DNA of 64,000 nt from Actinacidiphila alni (GCF_900112845.1 NZ_FONG01000010.1:234774-298773); one strand, 5' to 3'. Shown: positions 33,312-41,874, counted from the stretch's first letter. The notes: generated by a model not told the origin, from the letters alone. Numbers and translations: made by a program.

Positions 33312-33509
33312 ATGTCCGAGCACAGCACCTCCGCGACTCCCGAACCGCGTCCGCGCTGGGAGCGGGAGAACGGCCGCGACTGGGGCCAGACCAGCGAGCC
33401 CGTGCAGGAGCCGGCCGACACGCCGCGCGGCGCCAAGGGCGCCTTCCTCATCGGTCTCGGGGTGATCGTGCTGGCCGCGGTGATCGTCCTGATCGTCGCG
33501 CTGGTCTGA
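33312..33509 (+). CDS. Small single-pass membrane protein, DUF6480-like
   Basis: A 65-residue protein: a polar N-terminal half rich in Pro, Glu and Arg (TPEPRPRWERENGRDWG) and a C-terminal membrane helix (about 44-65, GAFLIGLGVIVLAAVIVLIVALV). The layout is that of DUF6480 proteins; assignment is by pattern only. Ribosome site GCGAGGAGG precedes the ATG. Follows the LigD-PE gene by 78 bp on the same strand. Confidence 0.7.
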   Translation: MSEHSTSATPEPRPRWERENGRDWGQTSEPVQEPADTPRGAKGAFLIGLGVIVLAAVIVLIVALV

Positions 33510-33538
33510 CACCGGCCGGCCCGCGGCCCCGTATCCAC

Positions 33539-33563
33539 GTTTCGGGGCGAAACGGGCGGGTAC
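33539..33563 (+). promoter_or_regulatory. SigB-type promoter before the DUF2795 gene
   Basis: GTTT (33539-33542), a 15-base spacer and GGGTAC (33558-33563) fit the Streptomyces SigB-family consensus (GNNT, 14-16 bases, GGGTAC/T). It lies 97 bp before the GTG at 33660. The spacer contains GTTTC/GAAAC symmetry. Confidence 0.6.
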
Positions 33564-33659
33564 GGCCAACGACAGGACGGTGGCGGAGCTGGTGACGTCA
33601 CCGACTGCCGTACGGCAGCCAACCGCTCCGCCGCATGACCACTCCGATCAGGAGGCACT

Positions 33660-34070
33660 GTGACGGACCAGGGAAGCAACAAGACCGGCCCCGCGCGCGA
33701 CAACGAGCTGAAGAAGGAGATGCAGGGCGATCTCAAGGCCAATCGCGCCGTGCGGGTCGAGGAGCAGTACGAGCCGCAGCCGTCCGGCGAGGACCAGCCG
33801 CTCGCGGCCCGGCAGCCGGCAGGTGGCGCGGCGGGCGCGCCCGCGGGCATGACGCCGCAGGACGTGATCGTCCGCAGCGAACTTGCCAGGCACCTGGAGC
33901 GCTCGGTCTACCCGGCCGACCGTGCCACCCTGCTGGCGTCGCTGCGCCGCCACCAGGCTCCCGACGGCCTCACCGCACTGGTCTCCCGCCTTCCCGCGGC
34001 CGACACCTATCCCAATCTCCAGGGCGTCGTGACGGCACTCGGTCTCGGCGCCGAGCGCGGCCGGGGCTGA
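33660..34070 (+). CDS. DUF2795 domain protein
   Basis: A 136-residue soluble protein. The N-terminal 60 residues are polar and probably disordered; residues about 68-130 match DUF2795 (VIVRSELARHLERSVYPADRATLLASLRRHQAPDGLTALVSRLP, TYPNLQGVVTALG). This domain is common in actinobacterial stress-induced proteins; no activity is known. AGGAGG precedes the GTG start. It has its own SigB-like promoter and is followed by the HhH-GPD gene. Confidence 0.85.
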   Translation: MTDQGSNKTGPARDNELKKEMQGDLKANRAVRVEEQYEPQPSGEDQPLAARQPAGGAAGAPAGMTPQDVIVRSELARHLERSVYPADRATLLASLRRHQAPDGLTALVSRLPAADTYPNLQGVVTALGLGAERGRG

Positions 34071-34164
34071 CGCCGGAGTACCGCGGGCGGGGCCCGCGGC
34101 GGCGGGCCGAAGTCCGCGTCCGTGACCGTTCGACCGGCGCTCCGATCCGGATGAGGGGGCAGCG

Positions 34165-34800
34165 ATGCCCACGCGACGCGAAGTGATGAGCCGCCTGCTC
34201 GCCGAGCAGGGCCGTACGTACGCCGAGGAGGCCGGAATCCGGCTCCGCGACACCCCGCAGCCGCTGTACCGGCTGCTCGTCCTGGCCCATCTGCTCAGCG
34301 CCAGGATCCGTGGCGACATCGCCGTCGCCGCGGCCCGCGCACTCGCCGACGACGGGCTGCGCGGGCCGCGGGCGATGGCGGACGCGACATGGCAGCGCCG
34401 GGTCGACGCCCTCGGCCGGGGCGGCTACCGCCGCTACGACGAAAGGACCGCCACCCAGCTCGGCGACGGCGCCCGGCTGCTCCTCGACGAGTACGGCGGC
34501 GACCTGCGACGGCTGCGGGACGCGGCGGACGGCCGGGTCACCGACCTCCGGCGGGCCCTGCGCCGCTTCCCCGGGATCGGGCCCGCGGGCGCGGACATCT
34601 TCCTGCGCGAGGCGCAGCGGGTGTGGACCGGTGTGGCGCCCTATCTGGACACCAAGGCCCTGGAGGGCGCCGAGCGGCTCGGTCTGCCGGACCGGCCCGC
34701 CGCGCTGATGCGACTGGCGGACGGGGCCGAGCCGGCGGTCGTCGCCGCCGCGCTGGTACGGGCGGCGCTCGGCGCGCGTCCGGCGGGCACGAGCACCTGA
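34165..34800 (+). CDS. HhH-GPD (endonuclease III-like) protein lacking the lyase lysine
   Basis: A 211-residue helical protein related to endonuclease III and similar base-excision glycosylases. The helix-hairpin-helix is FPGIGPAGADIF at 135-146, and PYLDTKAL at 159-166 may hold the conserved Asp (Asp162). The position of the bifunctional Lys in endonuclease III (LPGVGRK) is Ala141 here, and there is no cysteine, so no iron-sulfur cluster. It could be a monofunctional glycosylase or a non-catalytic DNA-binding relative. The neighbours (LigD-PE, DUF2795) support a DNA-damage role. Confidence 0.8.
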   Translation: MPTRREVMSRLLAEQGRTYAEEAGIRLRDTPQPLYRLLVLAHLLSARIRGDIAVAAARALADDGLRGPRAMADATWQRRVDALGRGGYRRYDERTATQLGDGARLLLDEYGGDLRRLRDAADGRVTDLRRALRRFPGIGPAGADIFLREAQRVWTGVAPYLDTKALEGAERLGLPDRPAALMRLADGAEPAVVAAALVRAALGARPAGTST

Positions 34801-34807
34801 CCGGTCC

Positions 34808-35257
34808 TCAGGGGTGCGTGAGGCGTTCCAGGAGTGCCAGGGCCTCCAGGACGGTCGCGCGTTCCTCGGGGGTGTAGCGGTCCTGGAAGGCGCGGGCCAG
34901 CCACTCCTCGCGGGCGGCGCGGTTGCCCTGGACGCGTTCGCGGCCCGCCGCCGTGAGGACGATGAGCTGGCGGCGGCCGTCGCGCGGATCGGGGTGCCGC
35001 TCGATCAGCCCGTGCTGGTCGAGCGCGGCGAGGGCGACGGCCATCGACTGCGGGCGGACGCCTTCCGCCGTGGCCAGGGCGCTGGCCGTGGCCTCCTCGC
35101 CCTTGCCGAGGCGGCTGAGCACCGAGGTCTGGGAAGGGGTCAGGTCCTGGGTGCCGGCGATCTCGCGGAACCGGCGCAGCAGGCGGCTGATCACCACCCG
35201 CAGGTCACGGGCCGCGTGGACCGCGGTCTCTGAAATGTCGTCGGTGCTCTCGTCCAT
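34808..35257 (-). CDS. MarR-family regulator
   Basis: A 149-residue winged-helix protein: LRVVISRLLRRFREIAG dimer helix at about 18-34, recognition region TASALATAEGVRPQSMAVALAALDQHGLIERHPDPRDGRRQLIVLTAAG at 61-110. It contains no cysteine. ATG 35257 is chosen because GGTAGAGG lies before it; a start 13 codons upstream is possible. It is convergent with the HhH-GPD gene and is followed upstream by an acetyltransferase on the same strand. Target and ligand unknown. Confidence 0.87.
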   Translation of the reverse strand: MDESTDDISETAVHAARDLRVVISRLLRRFREIAGTQDLTPSQTSVLSRLGKGEEATASALATAEGVRPQSMAVALAALDQHGLIERHPDPRDGRRQLIVLTAAGRERVQGNRAAREEWLARAFQDRYTPEERATVLEALALLERLTHP

Positions 35258-35371
35258 GCCTCTACCGTAGGGAAGCCGGTGCCGCGGCGGCGGCACGGGA
35301 GCGCGTCACGCGCGGCGGGTCGGCGTCGGGCTCGTGCGTGCTGCGGGGTCCGGCCGGTCGTGGTCGGGCGG

Positions 35372-36187
35372 TCAGCCGCTCTGCGGCGGCGACCAGACGT
35401 ACGGCGTCGTGGTCGTCACCGCGTGGAAGCCGAGCCGCCGCAGGATCGGCGCGCTGTCGTCGGAGGCGTCGACCTGGAGGTAGCGGATGCCCCGGGCGGC
35501 GGCGACGGACGCGCGGACGGCGACCAGGGCGCGGTAGATGCCGCGTCCGCGCCACTCCTGGAGCGTGGATCCGCCCCACAGACCCGCGAAGTCGGTGCCG
35601 GTGCGCACCACCAGCCAGGCCGCGGAGACGACCTCTCCCCCGGCCTCCGCCACGAAGACGGCGACTTCGTCGGGCGCGGCGGCGACCCGGGCGATCAGGT
35701 CGTCGCCGAGCCAGGCCCAGTCCTGGCCCCAGACCACCGACTCCATGGCGGCGATCCGCCGCATGTCGGCGTCCGCGGTGACCTGGCGCAGCGCCACCCC
35801 GTCGGGCAGTACGGGCTCGGCGGCCATCTCCCGCGCCCGCCCGATCAGTACGGTCTCCCGCTCCTCGGGGAGGAAGCCGGCGGCCCGCAGCCGGTCGGGC
35901 AGCGCGGCCGGGCGGTCGGGCAGCGCGGCCGGGCGGTCGTGGCCACGGGTCTTCCACTCCAGGGACTCGCCGCGCGCGGCGAAGTGGTCGCGCTGCCGCG
36001 CGATCAGCAGGTCCAGTTCCGCACCGTCCACCCCGAGGTCGGGCGGTGTGCTCACGAACCCGCGGAACTGCCCCGTCAACCGCAGCACCGGCCCGTCCTG
36101 CTCGGCCACGACTCCGGCCGGGAGGTTGGGCGGTACGCCCCGCATCTGCTCGTCATAGGCCGCGAGCAGGCCGTCGGTGTTCGTCAT
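35372..36187 (-). CDS. GNAT N-acetyltransferase with N-terminal extension
   Basis: A 271-residue protein. The C-terminal half (about 140-260) is a GNAT fold: EVAVFVAEAGGEVVSAAWLVV, then the acetyl-CoA loop QEWRGRGIYRALVAVRAS, and YLQVDASDDSAPILRRLGF. The first 130 residues are not assigned and include an exact 7-residue duplication (DRPAALP twice), coded by a 21-bp tandem repeat. Target unknown. ATG 36187 is used; nine codons upstream another ATG exists. Confidence 0.83.
   Translation of the reverse strand: MTNTDGLLAAYDEQMRGVPPNLPAGVVAEQDGPVLRLTGQFRGFVSTPPDLGVDGAELDLLIARQRDHFAARGESLEWKTRGHDRPAALPDRPAALPDRLRAAGFLPEERETVLIGRAREMAAEPVLPDGVALRQVTADADMRRIAAMESVVWGQDWAWLGDDLIARVAAAPDEVAVFVAEAGGEVVSAAWLVVRTGTDFAGLWGGSTLQEWRGRGIYRALVAVRASVAAARGIRYLQVDASDDSAPILRRLGFHAVTTTTPYVWSPPQSG
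35892..35938. repeat. 21-bp tandem duplication inside the GNAT gene
   Basis: GGGCAGCGCGGCCGGGCGGT plus C occurs at 35897-35917 and again at 35918-35938 without a mismatch. It adds seven residues in frame and looks recent. Confidence 0.9.
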
Positions 36188-36269
36188 ATGAGCCAAGGCT
36201 ACGAACGGCGGCAAGTGGTTTTCGCCGCCCGGCCGATGAGTTCGGCGCGCCGGGGCGGTCTACCGGGAC

Positions 36270-36797
36270 ATGACTGCTTCCGTACCTTCCACGAGTCCTC
36301 GGGCGCATGTCCCGCCACGCATCGTCGACCGCGCCGCCCAGCCGTACGCGGGCGTGCGGTCGGTCGTCACCATGGACACCGTCGCGACCGTCGCGCACCG
36401 CATCCCCGAGGTCATCGGGCGGCTGGCCGCGCTCGGCGTCGAACCGGCCGGGCCGCCCTTCCTCAAGTACAACGTCATTGATATGGCACGGCAGTTGGAG
36501 ATCGAGGCGGGCGTGCCCGTCGCCGGCGCCGTGGTCGCCGACGGCGACCTCTTCTCCGGTGTGCTGCCCGCGGGCCGCTTCGCGACGTACACGCATGTCG
36601 GCGGCCCGGACGGTCTGATCGGCGCGAACGCGCTGCTGCTCGACTGGGCCGCCGCGGCCGGTCTGCGCTGGGACATGGCGCCGTCGCAGGACGGTGACCG
36701 ATGGGGCTGCCGGACGGAGAACTATCTGACCGACCCGCGCGTCCAGCCCGACACCTCCAAGTGGGAGACGGAGCTGGCCTTCAGGCTGGCCGACTGA
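36270..36797 (+). CDS. GyrI-like effector-binding domain protein
   Basis: A 175-residue protein. Residues about 16-173 form a GyrI-like/AraC effector-binding fold (RIVDRAAQPYAGVRSVVTM, PPFLKYNVIDM, GVLPAGRFATYTHVGGPDGL, WGCRTENYLTDP with a C-terminal acidic site). Stand-alone members bind small cationic or hydrophobic molecules and can act as hydrolases or drug sequestrants. It has no DNA-binding part. Its 3' end overlaps the convergent YbdK-type ligase gene by 17 bp, so the two mRNAs are complementary there. Confidence 0.8.
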   Translation: MTASVPSTSPRAHVPPRIVDRAAQPYAGVRSVVTMDTVATVAHRIPEVIGRLAALGVEPAGPPFLKYNVIDMARQLEIEAGVPVAGAVVADGDLFSGVLPAGRFATYTHVGGPDGLIGANALLLDWAAAAGLRWDMAPSQDGDRWGCRTENYLTDPRVQPDTSKWETELAFRLAD

Positions 36798-37935
36798 CCG
36801 TCCCGGCGTCCGCCGTCGCGGGGGCGCCGACGTCCGCCGTCGCGGGGTCGGCGGCGACCAGTTCCAGCAGACCGGCGAATCCGGCGTCCGCCAGGGCATG
36901 GCGCTGGCGGACGGCGCCGGTTCCCTCGGCCAGGATCCGCCGCACCCCGGACGTCACCCGGTCGGCGTCGCCGGCCTCGTCGAGCGCGGGACCGACATAC
37001 GCCAGCAGCGCGGCGACGACAGCTCCGGCGGGCGCGGGTTCGCCGCTCACCGGGTCGACGAGGTCGCCGCCGAGCCCGTGCCTGGCCGCGTGCCAGCCGG
37101 CCGCCCGCACGATCTCGTGCGGCGGGATCAGCGGCGGTGTGCCCGTGTCGGCCTCGCGCAGCGCGGTGATCACCAAAGCGCGGGTGAGCCCGGCGATCGT
37201 GACGGCGTCGGGGACGTCGAGCTGTACGTCGGGGGCCCGGACCTCCAGCGTCGGGTAGCGGTCGGACAGCCGTGCGTGCCAGTACGCCTGGTGCGGCTCG
37301 CGCATCACGCCGGTGGCGAGCAGCCGTTCGAGGGTGGCGTCGTAGTCGGCGGCGTCCCGCGCGTACGGCGGGACGCCGCTGACCGGCCAGCGGCCGAAGA
37401 CGACGGTGCGCCAGCTGGCGAAGCCGGTGTCCAGGCCGTCCCAGAACGGCGAGTTGGCGCCGAGCGCCACGAGAGCGGGCAGCCACGGCCGCAGCCGTCC
37501 GAGCGCGGCGGCGCCCGCCGACCTGTCCGGTATCGCCACATGGATGTGCATGCCGTTGATGAGCTGCTCGTCCACGAGGTGCGCCGCCTGGGCGCGCATC
37601 GCGTGATAGCGGGGTTTCTCGGTGACCGGCACCGGCACCGGCTCGCGGTCCGCGACCGGGGCGGCGCCTGTGGCGACGACGCGGCATCCGGTCCGCCGCG
37701 CCGCGGCGCTCACGGCCCTGCGGAACCGCGTGAGGTGGGCCGCTACCTCCGCCAGGTCCTCGCACACGGGGGTGGCGACCTCCACCTGTGCCTGGAGCAG
37801 TTCGTTGTCCACCTCGCCCTCGGCCAGGCCCGCCTCCCGGTCGGCGGCCGCCCGCACCCGCGACGCCCGCGCCGCGGGCAGCCCGGTGCCGTCGTCCAGC
37901 AGCAGATATTCCTCTTCCACACCGAGCGTGACCAT
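36781..37935 (-). CDS. YbdK-type carboxylate-amine ligase (GCS2 family)
   Basis: A 384-residue ATP-grasp-like enzyme of the glutamate-cysteine ligase 2 family. It opens with VTLGVEEEYLLLD, the ATP/metal glutamate cluster, and contains DNELLQAQVEVATPV, GMHIHVAIPD and YPTLEVRAPDVQLDV. YbdK proteins make gamma-glutamyl amide bonds weakly; the true substrate is unknown. Residues after 360 are a repetitive TADVGAPATADAGT tail. GTG or ATG start: the ATG at 37935 is used. Not the housekeeping mycothiol path. Confidence 0.88.
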   Translation of the reverse strand: MVTLGVEEEYLLLDDGTGLPAARASRVRAAADREAGLAEGEVDNELLQAQVEVATPVCEDLAEVAAHLTRFRRAVSAAARRTGCRVVATGAAPVADREPVPVPVTEKPRYHAMRAQAAHLVDEQLINGMHIHVAIPDRSAGAAALGRLRPWLPALVALGANSPFWDGLDTGFASWRTVVFGRWPVSGVPPYARDAADYDATLERLLATGVMREPHQAYWHARLSDRYPTLEVRAPDVQLDVPDAVTIAGLTRALVITALREADTGTPPLIPPHEIVRAAGWHAARHGLGGDLVDPVSGEPAPAGAVVAALLAYVGPALDEAGDADRVTSGVRRILAEGTGAVRQRHALADAGFAGLLELVAADPATADVGAPATADAGTVSRPA

Positions 37936-37992
37936 GTCCGGCGTCTAACCCGGCCGTGCGCACGCATTCTGCCGGGTCGGCGGCCAGAAAGG

Positions 37993-39573
37993 TCAGGTCA
38001 GGCGGGTCAGCCGCCGCTTGCGGGCCTTGTGCCACACGTGCGGCAGCGCGCGTCCGGCCCGCTCGGCGAGGTCGTCCTGCCGGGCCCGGAGCAGGCCGTA
38101 CGCGAAGGTGTTGGCGCCCGCGCGGTGGGCGTCGACGGCCAGCGTCGGCAGTGCGGCGCGCGCGACGACGGCGTCCTGATGCTCGCCGAGCACCTGCTGC
38201 ACGGCCTTGGCGCGTTTGCGCAGCCGCCGGGCCCGCTTGCCCGCGTACGGCAGGGCGGTCTCCGCGGTGTGCCGGACGCGCCGGGCCGCCTTGCGGGCGG
38301 CGTGCAGCGCCAGGTCCCGTTCCTCGCCCGCGGGGGCGGCCTGCGCCGCGGCGATCCGGCGGGCGAGCCTGCGGTGGTCGCGTGCGGCGGCCTTGCTCAG
38401 CTGCGCAAGGGCGGGCTTGCGGGCCCTGCGCCGCAGCGGCGGGTCGGCGCGCAGCGCGTCGAGGGCGTCGAGCAGCGCGAAGTAGCGCGGCTCGTCGAGC
38501 GCCAGGACGGCGGTCCGCCATGCGGTGTCGTGCCGTTCGCGTTCCTGCTTGCCGATCCGGCGGGCCGCCGCGCGGTGCTCGGGGCCGAGGCGCAGCATGT
38601 GGGCCGGCAGCCGGTCGGCCAGAACCTCGTGGTCGCGTGCGGGTGCCAGCAGCGAGGTGAGCCAGGCGAGTTCGCGGATTACCGGCTCCGTGCGGTCGCG
38701 GTCGAGCAGCCGGCGGTGGCTGCGCAACAGATTGCGGATCCGCCGGGAGGCGGTACGCATTCCGTGCAGGGCGTCCGCCTCGTCCGCGCGCACTCCGGGA
38801 TCCAGGTCCAGCAGCGCGGAGACCTGCTGGTCGAGCCGCCGCATGATCGCCTCGCCCGCCGAGCCCGGCCGCACCTTGCGCCGGCTGCCGCCGGCCCGTT
38901 CGCGCGCCGCGGGCAGTTCTTCGGCGAGGGTGTGGTCCAGCTTGTGGGCGCTGGGCGACGGATACCAGCCCGCGTCGGCCAGGCGGCGCGCCGCGGCGTC
39001 CAGCAGCCGGGGGCCGCCGTCCTCCAGCTCGACCTCGATCTCGAACCAGTGGGTGAGGCGGGTGCTGGTGTCCGCGCTGTCCTTCTTCGCCGCCGCGCCC
39101 AGCCGTTCCGTCCCGAGCACCTGCGCGGCGACCCGGTCCTGCGCGACCTCGGCCAGCGGCCGGCCCTTCTTGTCGAGCAGCACATGACGGCGGCGGTGCG
39201 TGCGGACGTGTGCCACCGGTGTGAGGGGGCCGCCGCGTGCGAACGCGGCCAGTCTCCGGGCGAGTTCGGGCGGTACGGCGCCGGCCTTTCCCGCCTTCAG
39301 CGGCGCGTGGATCTCCCGGTTCCCGCGGTGCGCCTGCGGCTTGGGCATCTTCACGTGCCAGCCGGCGTCGTGGCCGCCGCGGCGGCGGCGCAGCGTGATG
39401 CCGTGCGTCAGCAGGCGCAGGTCGGCAGTGTCGTAGTAGAGGGCGTCCAGTTCCTCCGCGACCTCCTCGCGTATCCGGGCGACGCCCGGGAGACCCCGGA
39501 GTGCCTCGGGGTCGAAGACGCCGCTTCCTTCGAACTTGGCTTCTCGCTCCGTTCGGATGGTGGTCATACTCAT
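37993..39573 (-). CDS. CYTH-CHAD domain protein
   Basis: A 526-residue protein. The CYTH domain (about 4-205) starts with ExExK as Glu9, Glu11, Lys13 (TEREAKFEG) and is a triphosphate-tunnel fold that binds or hydrolyses triphosphates or polyphosphate. The CHAD domain (about 225-520) is a basic helical bundle rich in conserved His and Lys/Arg (ALHGMRTASRRIRNLLRS, RDHRRLARRIAAAQ, HAARKAARRVRHTAETALPY); CHAD domains bind inorganic polyphosphate. The protein may therefore sit on polyphosphate granules. ATG 39573 follows AGAGGGG. Confidence 0.9.
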   Translation of the reverse strand: MSMTTIRTEREAKFEGSGVFDPEALRGLPGVARIREEVAEELDALYYDTADLRLLTHGITLRRRRGGHDAGWHVKMPKPQAHRGNREIHAPLKAGKAGAVPPELARRLAAFARGGPLTPVAHVRTHRRRHVLLDKKGRPLAEVAQDRVAAQVLGTERLGAAAKKDSADTSTRLTHWFEIEVELEDGGPRLLDAAARRLADAGWYPSPSAHKLDHTLAEELPAARERAGGSRRKVRPGSAGEAIMRRLDQQVSALLDLDPGVRADEADALHGMRTASRRIRNLLRSHRRLLDRDRTEPVIRELAWLTSLLAPARDHEVLADRLPAHMLRLGPEHRAAARRIGKQERERHDTAWRTAVLALDEPRYFALLDALDALRADPPLRRRARKPALAQLSKAAARDHRRLARRIAAAQAAPAGEERDLALHAARKAARRVRHTAETALPYAGKRARRLRKRAKAVQQVLGEHQDAVVARAALPTLAVDAHRAGANTFAYGLLRARQDDLAERAGRALPHVWHKARKRRLTRLT

Positions 39574-39718
39574 CGCGTGCCCCTCTCTGTCCAGGGCACC
39601 CCCGTTCCCCGCACGCACGGACGACGGCCCCTCTCCGAGGGGGCGGCTTTCGCCTGACGGCGAGCGAGTCTTTTAGGGCGCGGGGTCGCGCGCTGCGTCG
39701 GCGGAAGTGGGTGCCCGA

Positions 39719-39851
39719 TAGGGGCGCGGGGAACTGCGCGCTCAGCCCGCGCGGGCCTTCAGGCGAAAAACCGCCCACAGCGGGGCAGACGCTGTTGTTT
39801 TGCGACCACCGGCCCGGTGGTGGGTTGCTCGCGCAGTTCCCCGCGCCCCTA
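39719..39851. repeat. 22-bp inverted repeat of the Streptomyces intergenic type
   Basis: Arms 39719-39740 and 39830-39851 are exact reverse complements (TAGGGGCGCGGGGAACTG begins the left one), 89 bp apart. A smaller hairpin (CCACCGG/CCGGTGG) lies inside. I know sequences like this as frequent intergenic repeats in Streptomyces genomes; the arrangement could be a large stem-loop or a small mobile repeat. Confidence 0.8.
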
Positions 39852-40017
39852 AAAACATGACTCCCGCACTCCGCAGGAGACATCAGGCACCCCTGGCAGG
39901 GGATCACGCACCGCACTCCGCAGGAGAACACGCACCCGCCCTCCGCAGACGGGGACCGTCCTCCGCACGCGCGGGTACAGGCGCCGCGCCCGGAAGAGAC
40001 CTCGGGCACCGATTCCC
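39852..40017. other. Repeat-rich tail of the 444-bp gap
   Basis: Between the inverted repeat and the mrpD stop codon, GCACTCCGCAGGAGA occurs at about 39867 and 39910 (the second in GCACTCCGCAGGAGAACACG), and CCCTCCGCAG twice more. No gene is visible. The part 39574-39718 before the inverted repeat also holds no gene. Confidence 0.6.
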
Positions 40018-41874
40018 TCACAGTTGGGCGCCCACCGCGAGGAGGAGAGCCGCCATACCGACGGTCAGCCACATCAGGTAGTCGCCGAGGAGGCCGGAGT
40101 GGAGCCGGCGCAGGGGGACGACGGCGAAGCGGTGGGCCGGGCCGGCGGGACGGCGCAGGACGCGGAGGGCACGTTCGGGAGCGGCGGGCAACCATACGGC
40201 GGCGGCGGCAAAAGCGATGGCGAGGCCGCAGGAGAGCAGGCCGAGGAGCAGCCCGGAGCCGGTCCAGGCAGTGGGGGGTGGAGGCGGCGGAAGCGCCGCG
40301 TGGGCGCCGGTGACGTCCGCCAGGTAACCCGCGCGGTCGCCGAAAGCACGGGCGCCCGCGGCGACGGCCCGGCCGGCGCCGGGAAGCACGCCGAGCGCGA
40401 GGCTCCCGGCGAGCAGCAGCCCCGGCACGACCGTCATCGTCAAGGGCACCGCCCTGCGCGGGTCGCGCACCTCGGGCTCCTCGCCCTCGCCACTGGTCTC
40501 GATGTCGGCGTGGCTGCGCCGCGGCGCGGGTCCGGCCCCGCCGAAGACCCGCAGCCCCGCCCGCAGGACGGCGCCGCCGGTCACGGCGGACACCAGGACG
40601 TAGACGGCGGTCAGCCATCCCGCGTACTCCCCCGCCGCGTGCTCGGCGAGCGCCTTGCCGAGGCCGGTACCGAAGGGCGGCAAGCCGGACAGGGCGAGGC
40701 CGCCGAGCAGGAACAGGCCGCCGGCCAGGCGCAGTTCACGGCCGCGGCCGTGCAGCGCGTGCTCGTCCACCGAGCCGTGGCGGTCGAGCAGTACCCCGAC
40801 GAGTCCGAAGAGCGCGGCCTTGGTCCCGGCGTGCCCGGCCACGTACAGGGCGGTGCCCGCGGTGGCGTGCGGGTCGAGCAGGCCGAGGCCGATCAGGAAC
40901 AGCCCGGTGTGCCCGATGGTGGAGAAGGCCAGCAGGCGCTTGAGGTGCCGTTGCTGCCAGCACATCACCGCGCCGACCAGCGCGGTCAGCACCCCGATGC
41001 CGATCATGGTGTGCTGGTAGGCGTGCGCCGGGATGCCGTGCGGTCCGGCGAAGACGGTGCCGTAGATCCGGGCCGTGCCGTACACGCCGAGTTCCACCAT
41101 CACTCCGGACATCAGCATGCAGACCGGGGTCGGCGCGACCGCGTGGGCGTCGGGCAGCCAGAAGTGGAAGGGCACGGCGGCGGCCTTGACGAGCATGCTG
41201 GTGACGGTGAGGACGAAGGCGGTCACCAGCAGGGCGTCGGTGTGGTGCCCGGCCAGTTGGGCACCGATCTGCGCCATGCCCAGTTCGCCGGTGCGGGCGT
41301 ACAGCAGGCCGATGCCGAGCAGGGTGCCGTACGCGGCGAGCGAGTTGACGACGCCGAAGGTGAGGGCGCCATGCAGCGGCCGCGAGTCCTCGACGCGGTA
41401 GCCGGTCAGCGCGTAGGCGCAGACGCCCATCAGCTCGAAGAAGACGAAGGCGTCGAAGAGGTCGCCGGTCAGCGCGAAACCGCACATGCCGGCCTCGAAG
41501 AGCAGCAGCAGCGCGGGGAAGGAGCCGCGGTGCCGCTCGGGCGGCTCGTCGAAGTAGCGCCAGGAGTAGGCAAGGACGGCCACTATGAGGACGGCGGCCA
41601 GCAGTGCCAGGCCGATGCCGAGCCGGTCGCCGACCAGCACGATGCCGACGCTCTCGCCGTGCCGGGGCCGCCAGCCGCCCGCCCAGCTCACCACCCGGCC
41701 GTCGCCCGCGCGCAGCCACAGCACCGTCAGGGCCGCGCAGGTCGTGACCGCGACGGCGGTGGCCAGCACATCGTTGGCGGTACGCGGCAGCAGCCGTCCT
41801 GCCACCACCAGGAGGGCGGCGCCGAGCAGCGGCAGGGCGACGGTCAGCGGCAGCATCCTGGACGGGTCGAGCAC
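40018..41874 (-). CDS. mrpD: MrpD-type proton-translocating antiporter subunit
   Basis: A 618-residue membrane protein with about 14-16 helices, homologous to complex I NuoM/NuoN and MrpD. Key ion-path residues are present: Glu147 in FFELMG and Lys230 in VKAAAVPFHFWLPDAH (230-244). It is the last gene of the seven-gene operon and starts eight bases after mrpC. It probably carries the proton channel of a Na+(K+)/H+ antiporter. A His/Pro-rich segment before the final helices is unusual. Alternative: subunit of a redox-linked complex, but no redox subunit is encoded here. Confidence 0.88.
   Translation of the reverse strand: MLDPSRMLPLTVALPLLGAALLVVAGRLLPRTANDVLATAVAVTTCAALTVLWLRAGDGRVVSWAGGWRPRHGESVGIVLVGDRLGIGLALLAAVLIVAVLAYSWRYFDEPPERHRGSFPALLLLFEAGMCGFALTGDLFDAFVFFELMGVCAYALTGYRVEDSRPLHGALTFGVVNSLAAYGTLLGIGLLYARTGELGMAQIGAQLAGHHTDALLVTAFVLTVTSMLVKAAAVPFHFWLPDAHAVAPTPVCMLMSGVMVELGVYGTARIYGTVFAGPHGIPAHAYQHTMIGIGVLTALVGAVMCWQQRHLKRLLAFSTIGHTGLFLIGLGLLDPHATAGTALYVAGHAGTKAALFGLVGVLLDRHGSVDEHALHGRGRELRLAGGLFLLGGLALSGLPPFGTGLGKALAEHAAGEYAGWLTAVYVLVSAVTGGAVLRAGLRVFGGAGPAPRRSHADIETSGEGEEPEVRDPRRAVPLTMTVVPGLLLAGSLALGVLPGAGRAVAAGARAFGDRAGYLADVTGAHAALPPPPPPTAWTGSGLLLGLLSCGLAIAFAAAAVWLPAAPERALRVLRRPAGPAHRFAVVPLRRLHSGLLGDYLMWLTVGMAALLLAVGAQL

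Noticed and set aside
36722..40618. A 1298-codon minus-strand frame
   Set aside because: It is the out-of-frame shadow of the YbdK-type, CYTH-CHAD and mrpD genes; composition is Arg/Ala/Gly/Pro and lacks any motif.
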